Positions 16,375-25,883 of a stretch of DNA of 64,000 nt are shown one piece after another (the first letter of the stretch is position 1; each line of letters opens with the position of its first letter). Below the pieces are notes generated by a model. It saw nothing but the letters and a program-made list of their open reading frames with translations. It made no database searches and had not been told where the DNA came from. Source of the stretch: Idiomarina aquatica (GTDB lineage Bacteria > Pseudomonadota > Gammaproteobacteria > Enterobacterales > Alteromonadaceae); the NCBI RefSeq assembly GCF_004362895.1, contig NZ_SNXI01000002.1:124001-188000 (forward strand). Direction: 5' to 3'. A program made the position numbers and the translations under genes.

Positions 16375-19089
16375 ATGGCGGGTATAAAAGCAACATTCAT
16401 AAAAACGATAACAGCCGCTGGGCTTCTGCTCAGCTCTGCGCTTGCCTTTGCGCAGAGTATGCCGAATTTAACGCCTGAGCAAATTGAGCAATTTCAAAAT
16501 TTACCCCCTGCGCAGCAACAATTAATTGCCCGCCAGTATGGTATTGATCTCGAGCAACTGCGGCAGCAGCAAATGCAGCAACAGCAGCAGCAAGAAGACA
16601 CGCAGACCAATATTTACCCGCGCGGAACCCAGTTTGATGAGATGGGGAACCCGATTTTTCCGACTGAGATAAAAAACTTATTTGAGCAGGAAGACCAAGA
16701 ACTGAAGCGCTTCGGCGCTGATTTATTCGCGAATGAGCCGCGCTCTTATACACCGGTTAAAGATATCCCAATCCCCGCGCATTATTTAGTGGGGCCCGGC
16801 GATGTCATCAATGTCGTGTTGTTTGGTAAGCAGGACAACAAATACGAGCTTGAGGTCACCCAGGATGGCAGTATCTTAATTCCAAAACTGGGTCCCGTTC
16901 AGGTCGCGGGTTTAACCTACACCGAAACCAAAGACGTGGTGCGCGCGCGGATCAAGGAACAGATGATAGGGGTTGAAGCTGCCGTTAGTCTGGGCGAGTT
17001 GCGCGCAATACAAGTGTTTGTGGTAGGTGAAGCTTATCGTCCGGGCTCGTATACCATAAGCTCGCTGTCGACTATTACGCAGGCTCTGGTTGCCGCCGGT
17101 GGTGTGTCTGAAATTGGTTCGGTTCGCGATATTCAAATTAAGCGAGCTGGAAAAACGGTTGTCAGCTTCGATCTATACGATTTATTGATCGACGGCAATG
17201 CGGTTGATGATTTGGTATTACAGTCAGGTGATGTTGTTCATATTCCGCCCGTGGATCAACTGGTGACGGTAAAGGGTGATGTTGTTCGTCCGGCCATTTA
17301 CGAATTAAAAGGCGAGAAAAGTTTACAGCAGGTGTTAGCGCTGGCTGGGGGCATGAAAGCATCGGCCTTTAAAGAGCAGGTGATTATTGAGCGTGTCGCG
17401 CAAAGCGATCGACAATTACTCACCGCTAACTATGCAACCGAAGCTGGCCGCAATCAGGCGGTGATGGACGGTGATATTATCGACGTCAAAACCACAGCGG
17501 GCGTACCGTCCAATAGTGTTACGTTGGTCGGAGCGGTGACGCGACCCGGTAATTATGCCTGGTATGACGGATTTTCGATTAATGACTTGATTCGCTCGGT
17601 TAATATGGATTTATTACCCGAAGCTGACTTGAGTTACGGCATTGTTGTACGCGAGTCTAACGCGCAGCGCGATATCGAGGTTTTACAATTCGATTTGGCC
17701 AAGGCCATCAGCCAACCAAACTCTGACGCGGATATTGCGCTAAGCCCACGCGACTTTGTGGTGGTGTTTAGTTCGTATGAACAGCAGTCAGAGAGTGAGC
17801 TGACCATTAACAAGCTGACACTGACTGAAGAAGAGCGTGAGCAGGAAAAACGCCTGGAACTGATGAAGCAATACGAAATGCATTTCGTGCAGCAGTTGAT
17901 GGTTGACGAGCAAAGCGAAGCTGAGCGTCAGGCCGAGCTGGAACGTCAGCGTGAAAGCCTGTCATCGTTATTTGTTCAGGGTGAGCAAAACGAGCAGGAA
18001 GAAGTCGAATACACTGAGTTCTCTCGTCATCGTTTGCTCGAACCTATTTTGATGAAGCTGCGTAGCCAAAGCCGGCTGGGCTCAACGGCCCAGTTAGTAT
18101 TTGTGGATGGCGAGGTCCGTTACCCCGGCATCTATCCCCTGCCGATAAACGGTAATGTTAAAGATTTGGTGTTAGCGGCGGGTGGCCTAAAAGAGTCGGC
18201 CTACCTGAAGCGCGCGGAAATCAGTCGTGTCGAAATTATGGGTGAAGAAGCCGACGTTGATTATGTCACCTTTAATTTGGCTAATGCGATGGCCGGCGAT
18301 ATCGACCAGGCGTTGCAGGGACGCGATCGGCTTAATATTTTGCGTATCCCGCAATGGCAGGAAAATTATCAGGTCGAAATTGGCGGCGAAGTTCGCTTCC
18401 CGGGCTCCTACTCGATACGTCGGGGCGATACGCTCAGTGAGCTGATTGAGCGCGCCGGCGGATTAACGGATTACGCCATGGTTGAAGGGGCGGTGTTTAC
18501 CCGCGAGGTGATTAAAGAGCAAGAGCGTGAGCGGATGCGTCGGTTAGCTCGCGATCTTCAACACGAAGTCGTTACCAATAGTATTACCAATACGACCCAG
18601 GCTAATAACCTGAGTTATAACGAGATGCGTAACTTATTACGCGACCTGACCAGTGTGGATCCGGTGGGACGAATGGTTATTGATCTGCCGAGCATCCTGG
18701 CTAACCGTGCCGATCAGGATATACAGCTACGTGACGGCGACTACCTGCATGTACCCACGCAGCAGAACTCAATTAATATTATCGGCGAGGTTCAGTTCGC
18801 CTCAGCGCACCGTTACAAAGATGGTATGACGGTGGATGATTACATCCGTATGAGTGGCGGCCTGAAGGGCAAAGCAGATGAAGAGCGGATTTATGTGATT
18901 AAGGCGGATGGCTCGGTGCAACAACGCGAGAGCAGTTGGTTTGCGGTTACCCACAGCCAGCTTGAACCGGGTGATACCATTGTGGTGCCACTGGATGCTC
19001 AGTACATCGACAATCTGAACTTGTGGACATCCGCAACGCAGATTGTTTACCAGATCTCGGTCGCGATTGCTGCCATTGCCGGATTGTAA
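16375..19089 (+). CDS. SLBB-domain polysaccharide export outer membrane protein
   Basis: A 904-residue secreted protein with a cleavable signal peptide (residues 1-26, ending ALAFAQ); no lipobox, unlike Wza. A Gln-rich stretch lies near residues 57-75. The polysaccharide export domain opens 'YLVGPGDVINVVLFG' near 138-152. A series of SLBB-type beta-grasp units follows, each with a 'V..xGEVxxPGxYxl...Ltelixx AGG' pattern (near 212, 300, 380, 580, 670 and 800). Residues about 475-560 are charged and likely coiled. It probably forms the outer-membrane or periplasmic conduit for the exopolysaccharide made by the preceding genes. No Wzc tyrosine kinase is present; the only Wzz-like partner is at 42196-43101. 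Confidence 0.87.
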   Translation: MAGIKATFIKTITAAGLLLSSALAFAQSMPNLTPEQIEQFQNLPPAQQQLIARQYGIDLEQLRQQQMQQQQQQEDTQTNIYPRGTQFDEMGNPIFPTEIKNLFEQEDQELKRFGADLFANEPRSYTPVKDIPIPAHYLVGPGDVINVVLFGKQDNKYELEVTQDGSILIPKLGPVQVAGLTYTETKDVVRARIKEQMIGVEAAVSLGELRAIQVFVVGEAYRPGSYTISSLSTITQALVAAGGVSEIGSVRDIQIKRAGKTVVSFDLYDLLIDGNAVDDLVLQSGDVVHIPPVDQLVTVKGDVVRPAIYELKGEKSLQQVLALAGGMKASAFKEQVIIERVAQSDRQLLTANYATEAGRNQAVMDGDIIDVKTTAGVPSNSVTLVGAVTRPGNYAWYDGFSINDLIRSVNMDLLPEADLSYGIVVRESNAQRDIEVLQFDLAKAISQPNSDADIALSPRDFVVVFSSYEQQSESELTINKLTLTEEEREQEKRLELMKQYEMHFVQQLMVDEQSEAERQAELERQRESLSSLFVQGEQNEQEEVEYTEFSRHRLLEPILMKLRSQSRLGSTAQLVFVDGEVRYPGIYPLPINGNVKDLVLAAGGLKESAYLKRAEISRVEIMGEEADVDYVTFNLANAMAGDIDQALQGRDRLNILRIPQWQENYQVEIGGEVRFPGSYSIRRGDTLSELIERAGGLTDYAMVEGAVFTREVIKEQERERMRRLARDLQHEVVTNSITNTTQANNLSYNEMRNLLRDLTSVDPVGRMVIDLPSILANRADQDIQLRDGDYLHVPTQQNSINIIGEVQFASAHRYKDGMTVDDYIRMSGGLKGKADEERIYVIKADGSVQQRESSWFAVTHSQLEPGDTIVVPLDAQYIDNLNLWTSATQIVYQISVAIAAIAGL

Positions 19090-19107
19090 TGGGTTGAATA
19101 GTGCCGT

Positions 19108-20175
19108 ATGAAACAGCTCATTAAACGTCTGATCCCCAGCGCCCTGCTGGGGACAGTCAAAAAACAGAAAGAGGCGACCGCGACCGCATTGACGCAACTT
19201 ATGGGTCGCTCGCGCTGGCTGGCTAAGTTGGGTTATGGAGTATTATCATCGCTTTTCTCGCGTGAAAATTATGTGACGGCAGCCGGGATCCGGCGCCATC
19301 ACCAATTAGATAAAGAACCGACCCAGCAGTCGCATGCGCGGTTACGGCGAAATACCCATCGACTAGAAAAAGGCCTGACCATGCAGCCGCGTCGTGAGGT
19401 CTTCGGGTTAGCATATTTGGGGCAACTGGTTGATGACTTTCGGTCTCAGGCGAGCAAGGGCAATGCGTGTCAGGAAGAGCTGCAGTGGGCCAATAGCGTT
19501 TTAACCGAATATTTCTCGTTCGCAGATGAGAGCGAGCCGGCGATAAAACGTGCCCGGGCCCGTTTTTTGGCCTGTGGCTATGTTGGTAACCAGCAAAATT
19601 ACAGCCCTTATGAGCGGCAAACGTCGTTACAGAGCCGGGTTGAATTTGACGAATTTAAAAAGCTGGCGATGCAACGCCGCTCAGTGCGTTGGTTTACCGA
19701 TGAGCGCGTACCTCGGTCATTAGTTGAACGGGCGATGCAGGCCGCGACACTGGCGCCAAGCGCGTGTAATCGACAGCCGTTTAATGTGTATATTATTGAC
19801 GAGGACGACGCATTAAAGCGAGCCGTTAAACAGCCGATGGGCACCGCAGGCTGGGAGCATAATATTCCGATGCTGGCTGTCTTTGTCGGTGATTTTTCCT
19901 GTTTTGAAGCAGCCCGCGACCGTCATGTCCCGTATATTGACGCATCGCTAGCCGCGATGAACTTTATGTTGGCATTAGAAACTTTAGGTTTAGCCAGTTG
20001 TCCGATAAACTGGCCTGATATTGAAATCCGCGAGCGACGGATGGCAAAATTACTGAAACTCGATGCTTGGCAACGCCCCATCATGTGCATGGCCATAGGC
20101 TATGCGCAAGAAGAGGGGGGCATTGCCTTTTCTCAGAAAAAACTACCAGAGCAGTTAATACGTTATGTGGAATAA
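19108..20175 (+). CDS. Nitroreductase family protein with N-terminal extension
   Basis: A 355-residue protein. Residues about 185-345 are a nitroreductase-like flavin domain: 'RRSVRWFTDERV' near 191, 'AATLAPSACNRQPFNVYI' near 212 and a C-terminal 'IMCMAIGYAQEEG'. Residues 1-180 are an extension without a clear family; it includes 'RRNTHRLEKGLTMQPRREVFG', seen in nitroreductase proteins of polysaccharide loci. FMN-dependent reduction is expected, but the substrate is unknown. It lies 18 bp after the export gene and overlaps the first secretion gene by 11 bp, so it physically links the polysaccharide genes to the type II secretion operon. Confidence 0.72.
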   Translation: MKQLIKRLIPSALLGTVKKQKEATATALTQLMGRSRWLAKLGYGVLSSLFSRENYVTAAGIRRHHQLDKEPTQQSHARLRRNTHRLEKGLTMQPRREVFGLAYLGQLVDDFRSQASKGNACQEELQWANSVLTEYFSFADESEPAIKRARARFLACGYVGNQQNYSPYERQTSLQSRVEFDEFKKLAMQRRSVRWFTDERVPRSLVERAMQAATLAPSACNRQPFNVYIIDEDDALKRAVKQPMGTAGWEHNIPMLAVFVGDFSCFEAARDRHVPYIDASLAAMNFMLALETLGLASCPINWPDIEIRERRMAKLLKLDAWQRPIMCMAIGYAQEEGGIAFSQKKLPEQLIRYVE

Positions 20176-20596
20176 ACGAATGAACCAGCACACCACGCGT
20201 CGACAAAATGTCCGTGGCTTTACTTTGATCGAGCTCCTGATTGTTATCGTGATTTTGGGCTTACTTGCGTCCTTGGTTGCGCCGACGATGTTTTCTAAGG
20301 TCACGTCGTCACAGCGCGACACTGCGGCAACACAAATGCAAATGTTTGAGACAGCATTAGACACTTACCGCCTCGATGTCGGCCGTTACCCGGAAAAACT
20401 GGAAGAAGTACGCGAGTCGGATGCACCGAACTGGGACGGGCCTTATCTTCCCAAGGCATTACCCAAAGACCCTTGGGGTAACGATTATGTTTACCGTACA
20501 CCGGGTGAGAATGGCCAGCCCTATTACATGGCGTCAATGGGCGCTGATGGTCAAGAAGGTGGCGAGGAAGACAACGCGGATATCGTGCATCAATGA
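20165..20596 (+). CDS. gspG: Type II secretion major pseudopilin GspG
   Basis: A 143-residue pseudopilin. After a short basic leader comes the prepilin peptidase site 'RGFTLIELLIVIVILGLLASLVAP' with Gly(-1), Phe(+1) and Glu(+5). The C-terminal half has the GspG signature 'YRLDVGRYP...LPKDPWGNDYVY' and an acidic tail. GspG polymerises into the periplasmic pseudopilus that pushes substrates through the secretin. An in-frame ATG at 20180 would give a shorter leader. It overlaps the nitroreductase gene by 11 bp and the ATPase gene by 4 bp. No prepilin peptidase gene is in the window, so PilD elsewhere must process it. Confidence 0.9.
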   Translation: MWNKRMNQHTTRRQNVRGFTLIELLIVIVILGLLASLVAPTMFSKVTSSQRDTAATQMQMFETALDTYRLDVGRYPEKLEEVRESDAPNWDGPYLPKALPKDPWGNDYVYRTPGENGQPYYMASMGADGQEGGEEDNADIVHQ

Positions 20597-22257
20597 TTCA
20601 GCAAACACTGGTTGAACAGCTTCAGGCTGAGTTTAGTGTATCTTCGGGGGACCTAGACAAAGCCATACAGTACCAAGACAAATATGGCGGCCGGCTAGAG
20701 CAGATTTTAGTCAATATGGGGTCTTTACCTGAAGACCAGCTACCACAACTGTATGCGCAAAGTTTTCAGTTGCCAACGTTTGATATCCGACAGTGGGAAG
20801 AATGGACAGCACCCGAGTTAGATCCGGGGCTGCTTGATTTCTTTGTGGAGCAAGACTGGATCCCATTGCAAGTCCGAGATGACAATTGGACTTTTGCTGT
20901 TAAGTATCCGCTAAACTTGGCAGTTAACGAATGGCTAGAGTCCAATGAGGTTGATTTGACGCTGTTTATAGCTAGTGAACAAGACATTAGCCACTTTAAA
21001 TCGTTGTTGAATGAAAATGATAGTGATGGCCTGTCCTTTGATGAACTCTCGGGGGATGAAGAAGAGCGACTGCGCGAGTTGGCGTCGGAGGCTCCCACAG
21101 TAAACTTGTTAAACTCGCTAATAAGTCGCGCGCTTCGGCGCGGAGCGTCTGATATGCACCTAGAGCCTTTCCAAGGGGCATACCGAGTTCGTTTCCGCAT
21201 CGACGGTGTCTTGCACGATATCGAGACTTTGCCGCCACGTATGCAACTTCCGATTGTAACGCGCTTGAAGATATTGTCGGGTATGGACATTGCTGAAAAG
21301 CGTCGTCCCCAAGATGGCAAAATTGAAATGAAAATAGCCAACAAGGAACTCGACATCCGTGTGTCTTCGATGCCGCTCGCCAAGGGCGAGAGTGTCGTAA
21401 TGCGCTTCTTGTTAAAAGAATCTGTGCGTTATGACATGGAAGTTTTAGGTCTGGCTCCTGATGTTCGTCAGTGGATAAACGAGGATCTGCAAAAGACCTC
21501 AGGTGTTATTTTGCTGACTGGCCCGACGGGCTCTGGTAAGACCACAAGCTTGTATACTTTTCTTAATCAGCTTAATGATGACGAAGTAAAAATAGTAACA
21601 CTCGAAGACCCGGTCGAATATCAGCTTCCCGGCGTGAATCAAGTTCAGGTTAATCGTGATATCGGTTATGACTTTGCGTCAGGCCTACGTTCTATTGTAC
21701 GTCAGGATCCCGACATCATTATGTTAGGTGAAATCCGTGACCAGGAAACCGCGCGCATTGCTATGCAGTCGGCTTTAACAGGACACTTAGTGTTTTCAAC
21801 CGTGCATACTAACGATGCGGCCAGCGCCTATACGCGTTTGCTGGATCTCGGCGTAGAAGAATTTCTGCTAAATGCTGCCTTGGTATCTATCGTAGCACAG
21901 CGTCTTGCAAGAAAGGTTTGCCCACATTGTTCAGAGCCCCACCCTGAGGCCGAACACTTGGTTGCGCGTAACAAGATACATGCCATTGCTGAAAGGTTCG
22001 GTATCGAAAAACTTGATATTCGGCAAGCAAAAGGCTGTGAGCAGTGCGGTCATACCGGTTACTCAGGACGGGTAGCAGTAACCGAATACCTGCGGTGTGA
22101 TGACGATATCGTGACTCTGCCAAAAGACAGCGAGTTTTTAACCAAAGCGCGTCGCTTAAACCAAGAGCTGGGACGGCGAAATCTGTTACAAGATGGGTTA
22201 TATAAAGCCGCCCAGGGGATTACAACGATAGAAGAAGTGTTGCGGGTAGCAGGCTGA
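20593..22257 (+). CDS. gspE: Type II secretion ATPase GspE
   Basis: A 554-residue traffic ATPase. Residues 1-150 form the N1/MshEN-like domain that docks on GspL. The C-terminal motor has Walker A GPTGSGKT near 311-318, the Asp box 'VTLEDPVEYQ' near 337, Walker B 'IIMLGEIRDQETA' near 376 and the His box 'LVFSTVHTNDA' near 398. Two CxxC pairs (about 442 and 481) make the four-cysteine zinc site typical of GspE/PilB. It powers pseudopilus assembly from the cytosol. ATGA-type overlap links it to gspG, and its last base is the first base of gspF. Confidence 0.92.
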   Translation: MIQQTLVEQLQAEFSVSSGDLDKAIQYQDKYGGRLEQILVNMGSLPEDQLPQLYAQSFQLPTFDIRQWEEWTAPELDPGLLDFFVEQDWIPLQVRDDNWTFAVKYPLNLAVNEWLESNEVDLTLFIASEQDISHFKSLLNENDSDGLSFDELSGDEEERLRELASEAPTVNLLNSLISRALRRGASDMHLEPFQGAYRVRFRIDGVLHDIETLPPRMQLPIVTRLKILSGMDIAEKRRPQDGKIEMKIANKELDIRVSSMPLAKGESVVMRFLLKESVRYDMEVLGLAPDVRQWINEDLQKTSGVILLTGPTGSGKTTSLYTFLNQLNDDEVKIVTLEDPVEYQLPGVNQVQVNRDIGYDFASGLRSIVRQDPDIIMLGEIRDQETARIAMQSALTGHLVFSTVHTNDAASAYTRLLDLGVEEFLLNAALVSIVAQRLARKVCPHCSEPHPEAEHLVARNKIHAIAERFGIEKLDIRQAKGCEQCGHTGYSGRVAVTEYLRCDDDIVTLPKDSEFLTKARRLNQELGRRNLLQDGLYKAAQGITTIEEVLRVAG

Positions 22258-23459
22258 TGCCAAATTATAAGTACGAAGCCTACGATCAGTCCGGTGCCAG
22301 AATGAGTGGCGCAATAAACGCTGTGGATGAGAAAGGTGCGCTCGCCGAGTTGAAGGCGCAAAAATTGATACCGATATCCGTTAGCGAACAAACGAGCAAC
22401 AAAAGCTTGTTTGACGGTCTGAGTTCACGAGTAACGTTGTCTGATCTGGAGTTTTTTACATCAGAGCTGAGCTTATTGTTGCAAAGCGGGGTGCGTATTG
22501 ATAAGGGCATTGATATTATCAGGCGTTCTAAATCAAAGCCCGCATTAGCATCGCTGCTTAGCGACATTAGCCAAAGTTTGAAACGTGGGGGGTCACTCTC
22601 TGCTGCCCTGAAAGAGCACCCCAACGTATTTGACAAGTTATATGTAAATTTAGTTGAACTCGGCGAAGCGTCGGGTGAGTTGTCGGACATTTTTGATGGT
22701 TTGGCAAAAGATCTGAAATATAAGCGAGATTTAAATCGGAAGCTTGTTTCTGCCTTGACCTATCCTGCGGTCATCTTCTTTGTGTGTATTGCCTCTATCT
22801 TTTTGATCTTCAATTTTATCGTGCCGCAAATGGCCGACTTATTCAGTCAACAGGATTCACTACCTTGGTATACACAGGCAATGTTGAGTACGGCAGACTG
22901 GATGCAAAATTATCAATGGTTTTTAGTGTTCGGCGTTGTCGGTGCAGTCGCTATTGGTATTAGCTCGCTTCGGGATCATAACAATCGGGAAAAGTTTCAG
23001 CGGTTTCTGCTAACTGTCCCGGGTTTAAAAACAGCGCTGATATCCACTGAACGCATTCGTTTTAATTCGGGTTTAGCGCTAATGCTAAAAGCAGGTATAC
23101 AGATTGACCGAGCGTTAACACTGGCCATCGGTAACTTAAAGTCCGAACCTATCGTGCGTGAACTGACGGTGGCAAAAGAAAAAATTCAACGGGGAGGCGT
23201 GTTAAGTGAGGCTTTGCAGCAGACGTCATTGTACCCTGAATTCTATGTCTCACTGCTAGAGGTGGGTGAAGCATCGGGTAACTTACCCACTATTTTCGAA
23301 GAAATCGCAAACCGCAGTAGACAGGACTTTGAGAGTTGGACCCAACGGTTGACAACGCTTATCGAACCGTTACTAATTTTATTTATGGGGGTCATTGTTG
23401 GTGGCGTTGTCGTTGTGATGCTAATGAGTATGGTGTCCGTAAATGACGTATCGTTTTAA
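22257..23459 (+). CDS. gspF: Type II secretion inner-membrane protein GspF
   Basis: A 400-residue platform protein with the usual two T2SSF repeats: 'FTSELSLLLQSGVRIDKGIDIIRR' near residue 64 and 'FNSGLALMLKAGIQIDRALTLAIG' near 267. Membrane helices lie near 165-190, 215-240 and 370-395. The N-terminus 'YKYEAYDQSGARMSGAINA' is the GspF/PilC opening. It binds GspE and GspL and couples ATP hydrolysis to pilin addition. It shares one base with gspE and overlaps the next pseudopilin gene by 17 bp. Confidence 0.92.
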   Translation: MPNYKYEAYDQSGARMSGAINAVDEKGALAELKAQKLIPISVSEQTSNKSLFDGLSSRVTLSDLEFFTSELSLLLQSGVRIDKGIDIIRRSKSKPALASLLSDISQSLKRGGSLSAALKEHPNVFDKLYVNLVELGEASGELSDIFDGLAKDLKYKRDLNRKLVSALTYPAVIFFVCIASIFLIFNFIVPQMADLFSQQDSLPWYTQAMLSTADWMQNYQWFLVFGVVGAVAIGISSLRDHNNREKFQRFLLTVPGLKTALISTERIRFNSGLALMLKAGIQIDRALTLAIGNLKSEPIVRELTVAKEKIQRGGVLSEALQQTSLYPEFYVSLLEVGEASGNLPTIFEEIANRSRQDFESWTQRLTTLIEPLLILFMGVIVGGVVVVMLMSMVSVNDVSF

Positions 23460-23868
23460 AGCAGGTTTTGGCTTTACGCTTCTCGAATTGCTGACAACCC
23501 TTGCTATCGCTGGCACAGCGATGGCGCTTGTTGCGCCCCTTGCGGTGGAACAAGTGAGTAAGATGGAGGCTCGCGCTGAGGCCTCACGATTAAATGATCA
23601 AATCGGCAGGTGGTCGTTTATGGCGTTTTCCAGAGGGTGCCCGATATCATTAGATTTAGCCGAGAGTGTAATAACTATCTCGTCAGAAGGGTGTGATTTC
23701 TCTGAACGCATAACACACGAATACATCAGCTTTCCGCATCAAGTTATCAAGTTTTCCAGCTCAGGATTTACAGACGTTACTCGATTGTCATACAACTACG
23801 ATGGCTCTGTCCGGCAAGTTGACTTTGAAGAAGCCTTGGTCAATCAGACCGCGGAGGTCGGGGAGTGA
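23443..23868 (+). CDS. GspH-like minor pseudopilin
   Basis: A 141-residue prepilin-like protein. The cleavage site is 'FGFTLLELLTTLAIAGTAMA', with Gly(-1), Phe(+1) and Glu(+5). The rest is a short beta-rich domain with two cysteines. Position after gspF and before the I and J genes makes GspH the best call, but sequence alone does not settle it. It would sit in or near the pseudopilus tip. Confidence 0.72.
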   Translation: MTYRFKAGFGFTLLELLTTLAIAGTAMALVAPLAVEQVSKMEARAEASRLNDQIGRWSFMAFSRGCPISLDLAESVITISSEGCDFSERITHEYISFPHQVIKFSSSGFTDVTRLSYNYDGSVRQVDFEEALVNQTAEVGE

Positions 23869-24269
23869 GTTGTAACCGAGGGTTCACGCTTATTGAGGTG
23901 CTTGTTGCTTCCGTCATCCTGATGGGAGCGATTGCTGTAGCGAATGCGGTTTACAGCAATGCAGTTGAAGCAACACTAAAATCAAGAGCTGCCCTGGAGC
24001 TTAATAAAAACCTGCCGATAGTGTTGGCGAATGTGCGCAGGGAGGTTCGTGAAGCCCCCACCAAAAGCAATGGTTCAGGGCAAGTATTTGGTCTCAGTTA
24101 CCAATGGACAAAAGAATTGGTTGAGAAGGCGGCACCTCCTCCGCAGTTTGATGTTGATGAACGAAGGATGGTTAGGTACGAAGAGAAATTTTCACTATGG
24201 CTTGTGACCCTCAACGTGCAATATCAAGGTAAAACACGAACTTTTGAGTTAAATGAGGTGACTTGGTGA
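23865..24269 (+). CDS. GspI-like minor pseudopilin
   Basis: A 134-residue protein starting with GTG inside the previous stop (GTGA). The cleavage motif 'NRGFTLIEVLVASVILMGAIA' is very close to that of GspI, whose hallmark is 'IEVLVA'. A short periplasmic domain ends in 'FELNEVTW'. It is expected to form the tip complex with the J and K pseudopilins encoded next. It overlaps the J gene by 4 to 7 bp depending on the start. Confidence 0.76.
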   Translation: MSCNRGFTLIEVLVASVILMGAIAVANAVYSNAVEATLKSRAALELNKNLPIVLANVRREVREAPTKSNGSGQVFGLSYQWTKELVEKAAPPPQFDVDERRMVRYEEKFSLWLVTLNVQYQGKTRTFELNEVTW

Positions 24270-24967
24270 GACGAAGAGTTGCCGCTCGTGGTTTTACTTT
24301 GATAGAACTATTGATTTCACTGGTGATTTTAAGTTCGCTCGTGACTCTGGCGGGCTTCGCCTACACAACATATCTCGATCGCTGGCAAGAAAATCTTGGA
24401 GATTTCGACTCAACGCTTCATGACGTGCGCAGTCGTATGTTGGTAAACCAAGCTCTACAAAGCGTCTATCCCTTCATCGTGACCTCAGGTGAGAACGGTG
24501 CTGTAGCACCTTTCTTTTTTGGTGAAAAAAACTTAGTCGAAGGGGTGGTTGGTACTGGTATATTCAATAACGCTAACGCCGGTATTTTTAAGTTAGAATT
24601 AAAAGGCGATACGCTAACTTACTTTGAACGCTCCACCGCAGATGTTTTGTTGGAGCAGGCGCAGCAAGAATTCACTTACGACCGGCAGTTACGGCTTATA
24701 TCTGACGTCTCGGAGATTACTTACCGCTATTATGGCTGGCCCAGTTATGATGACAAACTCGAATTTTTATCAGGTAACGGATCGGACAGTCGTCGCTGGT
24801 TTGATAGATACTTGAGTTCAGAAACAGGGTTACTACCAGAAAAAATTGAGTTGAATATACGAATTAATGAAAGTTCACCCACACGCTTGATATACAATGT
24901 TGCCAACGGTGCCGATGTCATTATGGGTCGCTATTTCAATGATGAGGATGAAGCCAGTGGTTTTTAG
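24266..24967 (+). CDS. GspJ-like minor pseudopilin
   Basis: A protein of about 233 residues with the prepilin motif 'ARGFTLIELLISLVILSSLVTLAG' and a large periplasmic domain, matching GspJ in size and position. I use the GTG at 24266, which overlaps the previous stop; a TTG three bases earlier is also in frame. It should join the I and K subunits at the pseudopilus tip. Its end overlaps the K gene by 26 bp. Confidence 0.74.
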   Translation: MRRRVAARGFTLIELLISLVILSSLVTLAGFAYTTYLDRWQENLGDFDSTLHDVRSRMLVNQALQSVYPFIVTSGENGAVAPFFFGEKNLVEGVVGTGIFNNANAGIFKLELKGDTLTYFERSTADVLLEQAQQEFTYDRQLRLISDVSEITYRYYGWPSYDDKLEFLSGNGSDSRRWFDRYLSSETGLLPEKIELNIRINESSPTRLIYNVANGADVIMGRYFNDEDEASGF

Positions 24968-25883
24968 TAGAAACAAAGGCGGAACCCAGACAGGCGTTGC
25001 ACTTATACAGGCCATAGTTTTAAGTGCGGTACTCAGTATTATATTGTTGTTTCTTAATACATCGGCGAAAAAAAACGTTGAGGCCGCGCAAACGTTACAA
25101 GACAAGAATCAGGCGCTTGTTGACTTATATAGTACCGAGGCGCAGTTGCTTTACGATTTGTTCACCAACGAGCATGTCAGCGGTGAGTATGCGAAGGGGC
25201 GTTGGTACTTTTGGGGTAAGCCTTTTAATATGGATGAAACTGCGGTCGTTTCGATACAGGATCAAGCCGGTTTACTTAATCTACATCAGCTCGCAGAACG
25301 AGAACTCATTGAACTGATTGAACGGCTGGGTTATGACAAAGCAAAAGCAGCTGAGGTGGCTCATTCGTTAATTGATTGGCAAGACAGTGATAATGATACC
25401 CTACCTCGAGGTGCAGAGCGACAGGCTTATCAGTTTGGGCCTCGGAACAAACCGATGCCTGAACTGTCTGAAATCAATTGGTTGCCACAGGTGCCTTTTG
25501 AATTACGTGAAACGTTACAAGATTATGTCACAATATTTAGCCCAGGCTATTTTAATCCAGCTAACGCGCCCGATAAATTACTTGCAGCGACGTTAGATGT
25601 TGGTAAGCTGTCCGACCCTGTAAAAGAGTTTAGACTTGGGCGTTCATCCACTAAAGATTTTAAGGACGTGAGTCAATTAGAGACTGATGAAGGTGTGTAT
25701 TTTTTTACCAGCAAACATTTAGCATACAAAATTGCGGTAACGGTAGGGCAGTCCACGATGGCCAAGCAGATGCAAGTGGTGATCGACCCATATAGCGATA
25801 GCGCACAGAATACCCTAAAAGTACTGTCAATCAACTGGGGCGATAAAGGCCTAATTAATGAGAAGTTAGAAGATAATGAGTAG
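24942..25883 (+). CDS. GspK-like minor pseudopilin
   Basis: A 313-residue protein from ATG 24942. Its prepilin segment 'TGVALIQAIVLSAVLSIILLFL' lacks Glu at +5, as is usual for GspK, the tip subunit. The large soluble part contains 'VSIQDQAGLLNLH' and 'LIDWQDSDNDTLPRGAE', matching the GspK motifs 'i.DeqGriNLN' and 'i.DWiDaDd...GAE'. In-frame codons upstream (from 24897) lie deep inside the J gene and are unlikely starts. It overlaps the GspL-like gene by 8 bp. Confidence 0.82.
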   Translation: MRMKPVVFSRNKGGTQTGVALIQAIVLSAVLSIILLFLNTSAKKNVEAAQTLQDKNQALVDLYSTEAQLLYDLFTNEHVSGEYAKGRWYFWGKPFNMDETAVVSIQDQAGLLNLHQLAERELIELIERLGYDKAKAAEVAHSLIDWQDSDNDTLPRGAERQAYQFGPRNKPMPELSEINWLPQVPFELRETLQDYVTIFSPGYFNPANAPDKLLAATLDVGKLSDPVKEFRLGRSSTKDFKDVSQLETDEGVYFFTSKHLAYKIAVTVGQSTMAKQMQVVIDPYSDSAQNTLKVLSINWGDKGLINEKLEDNE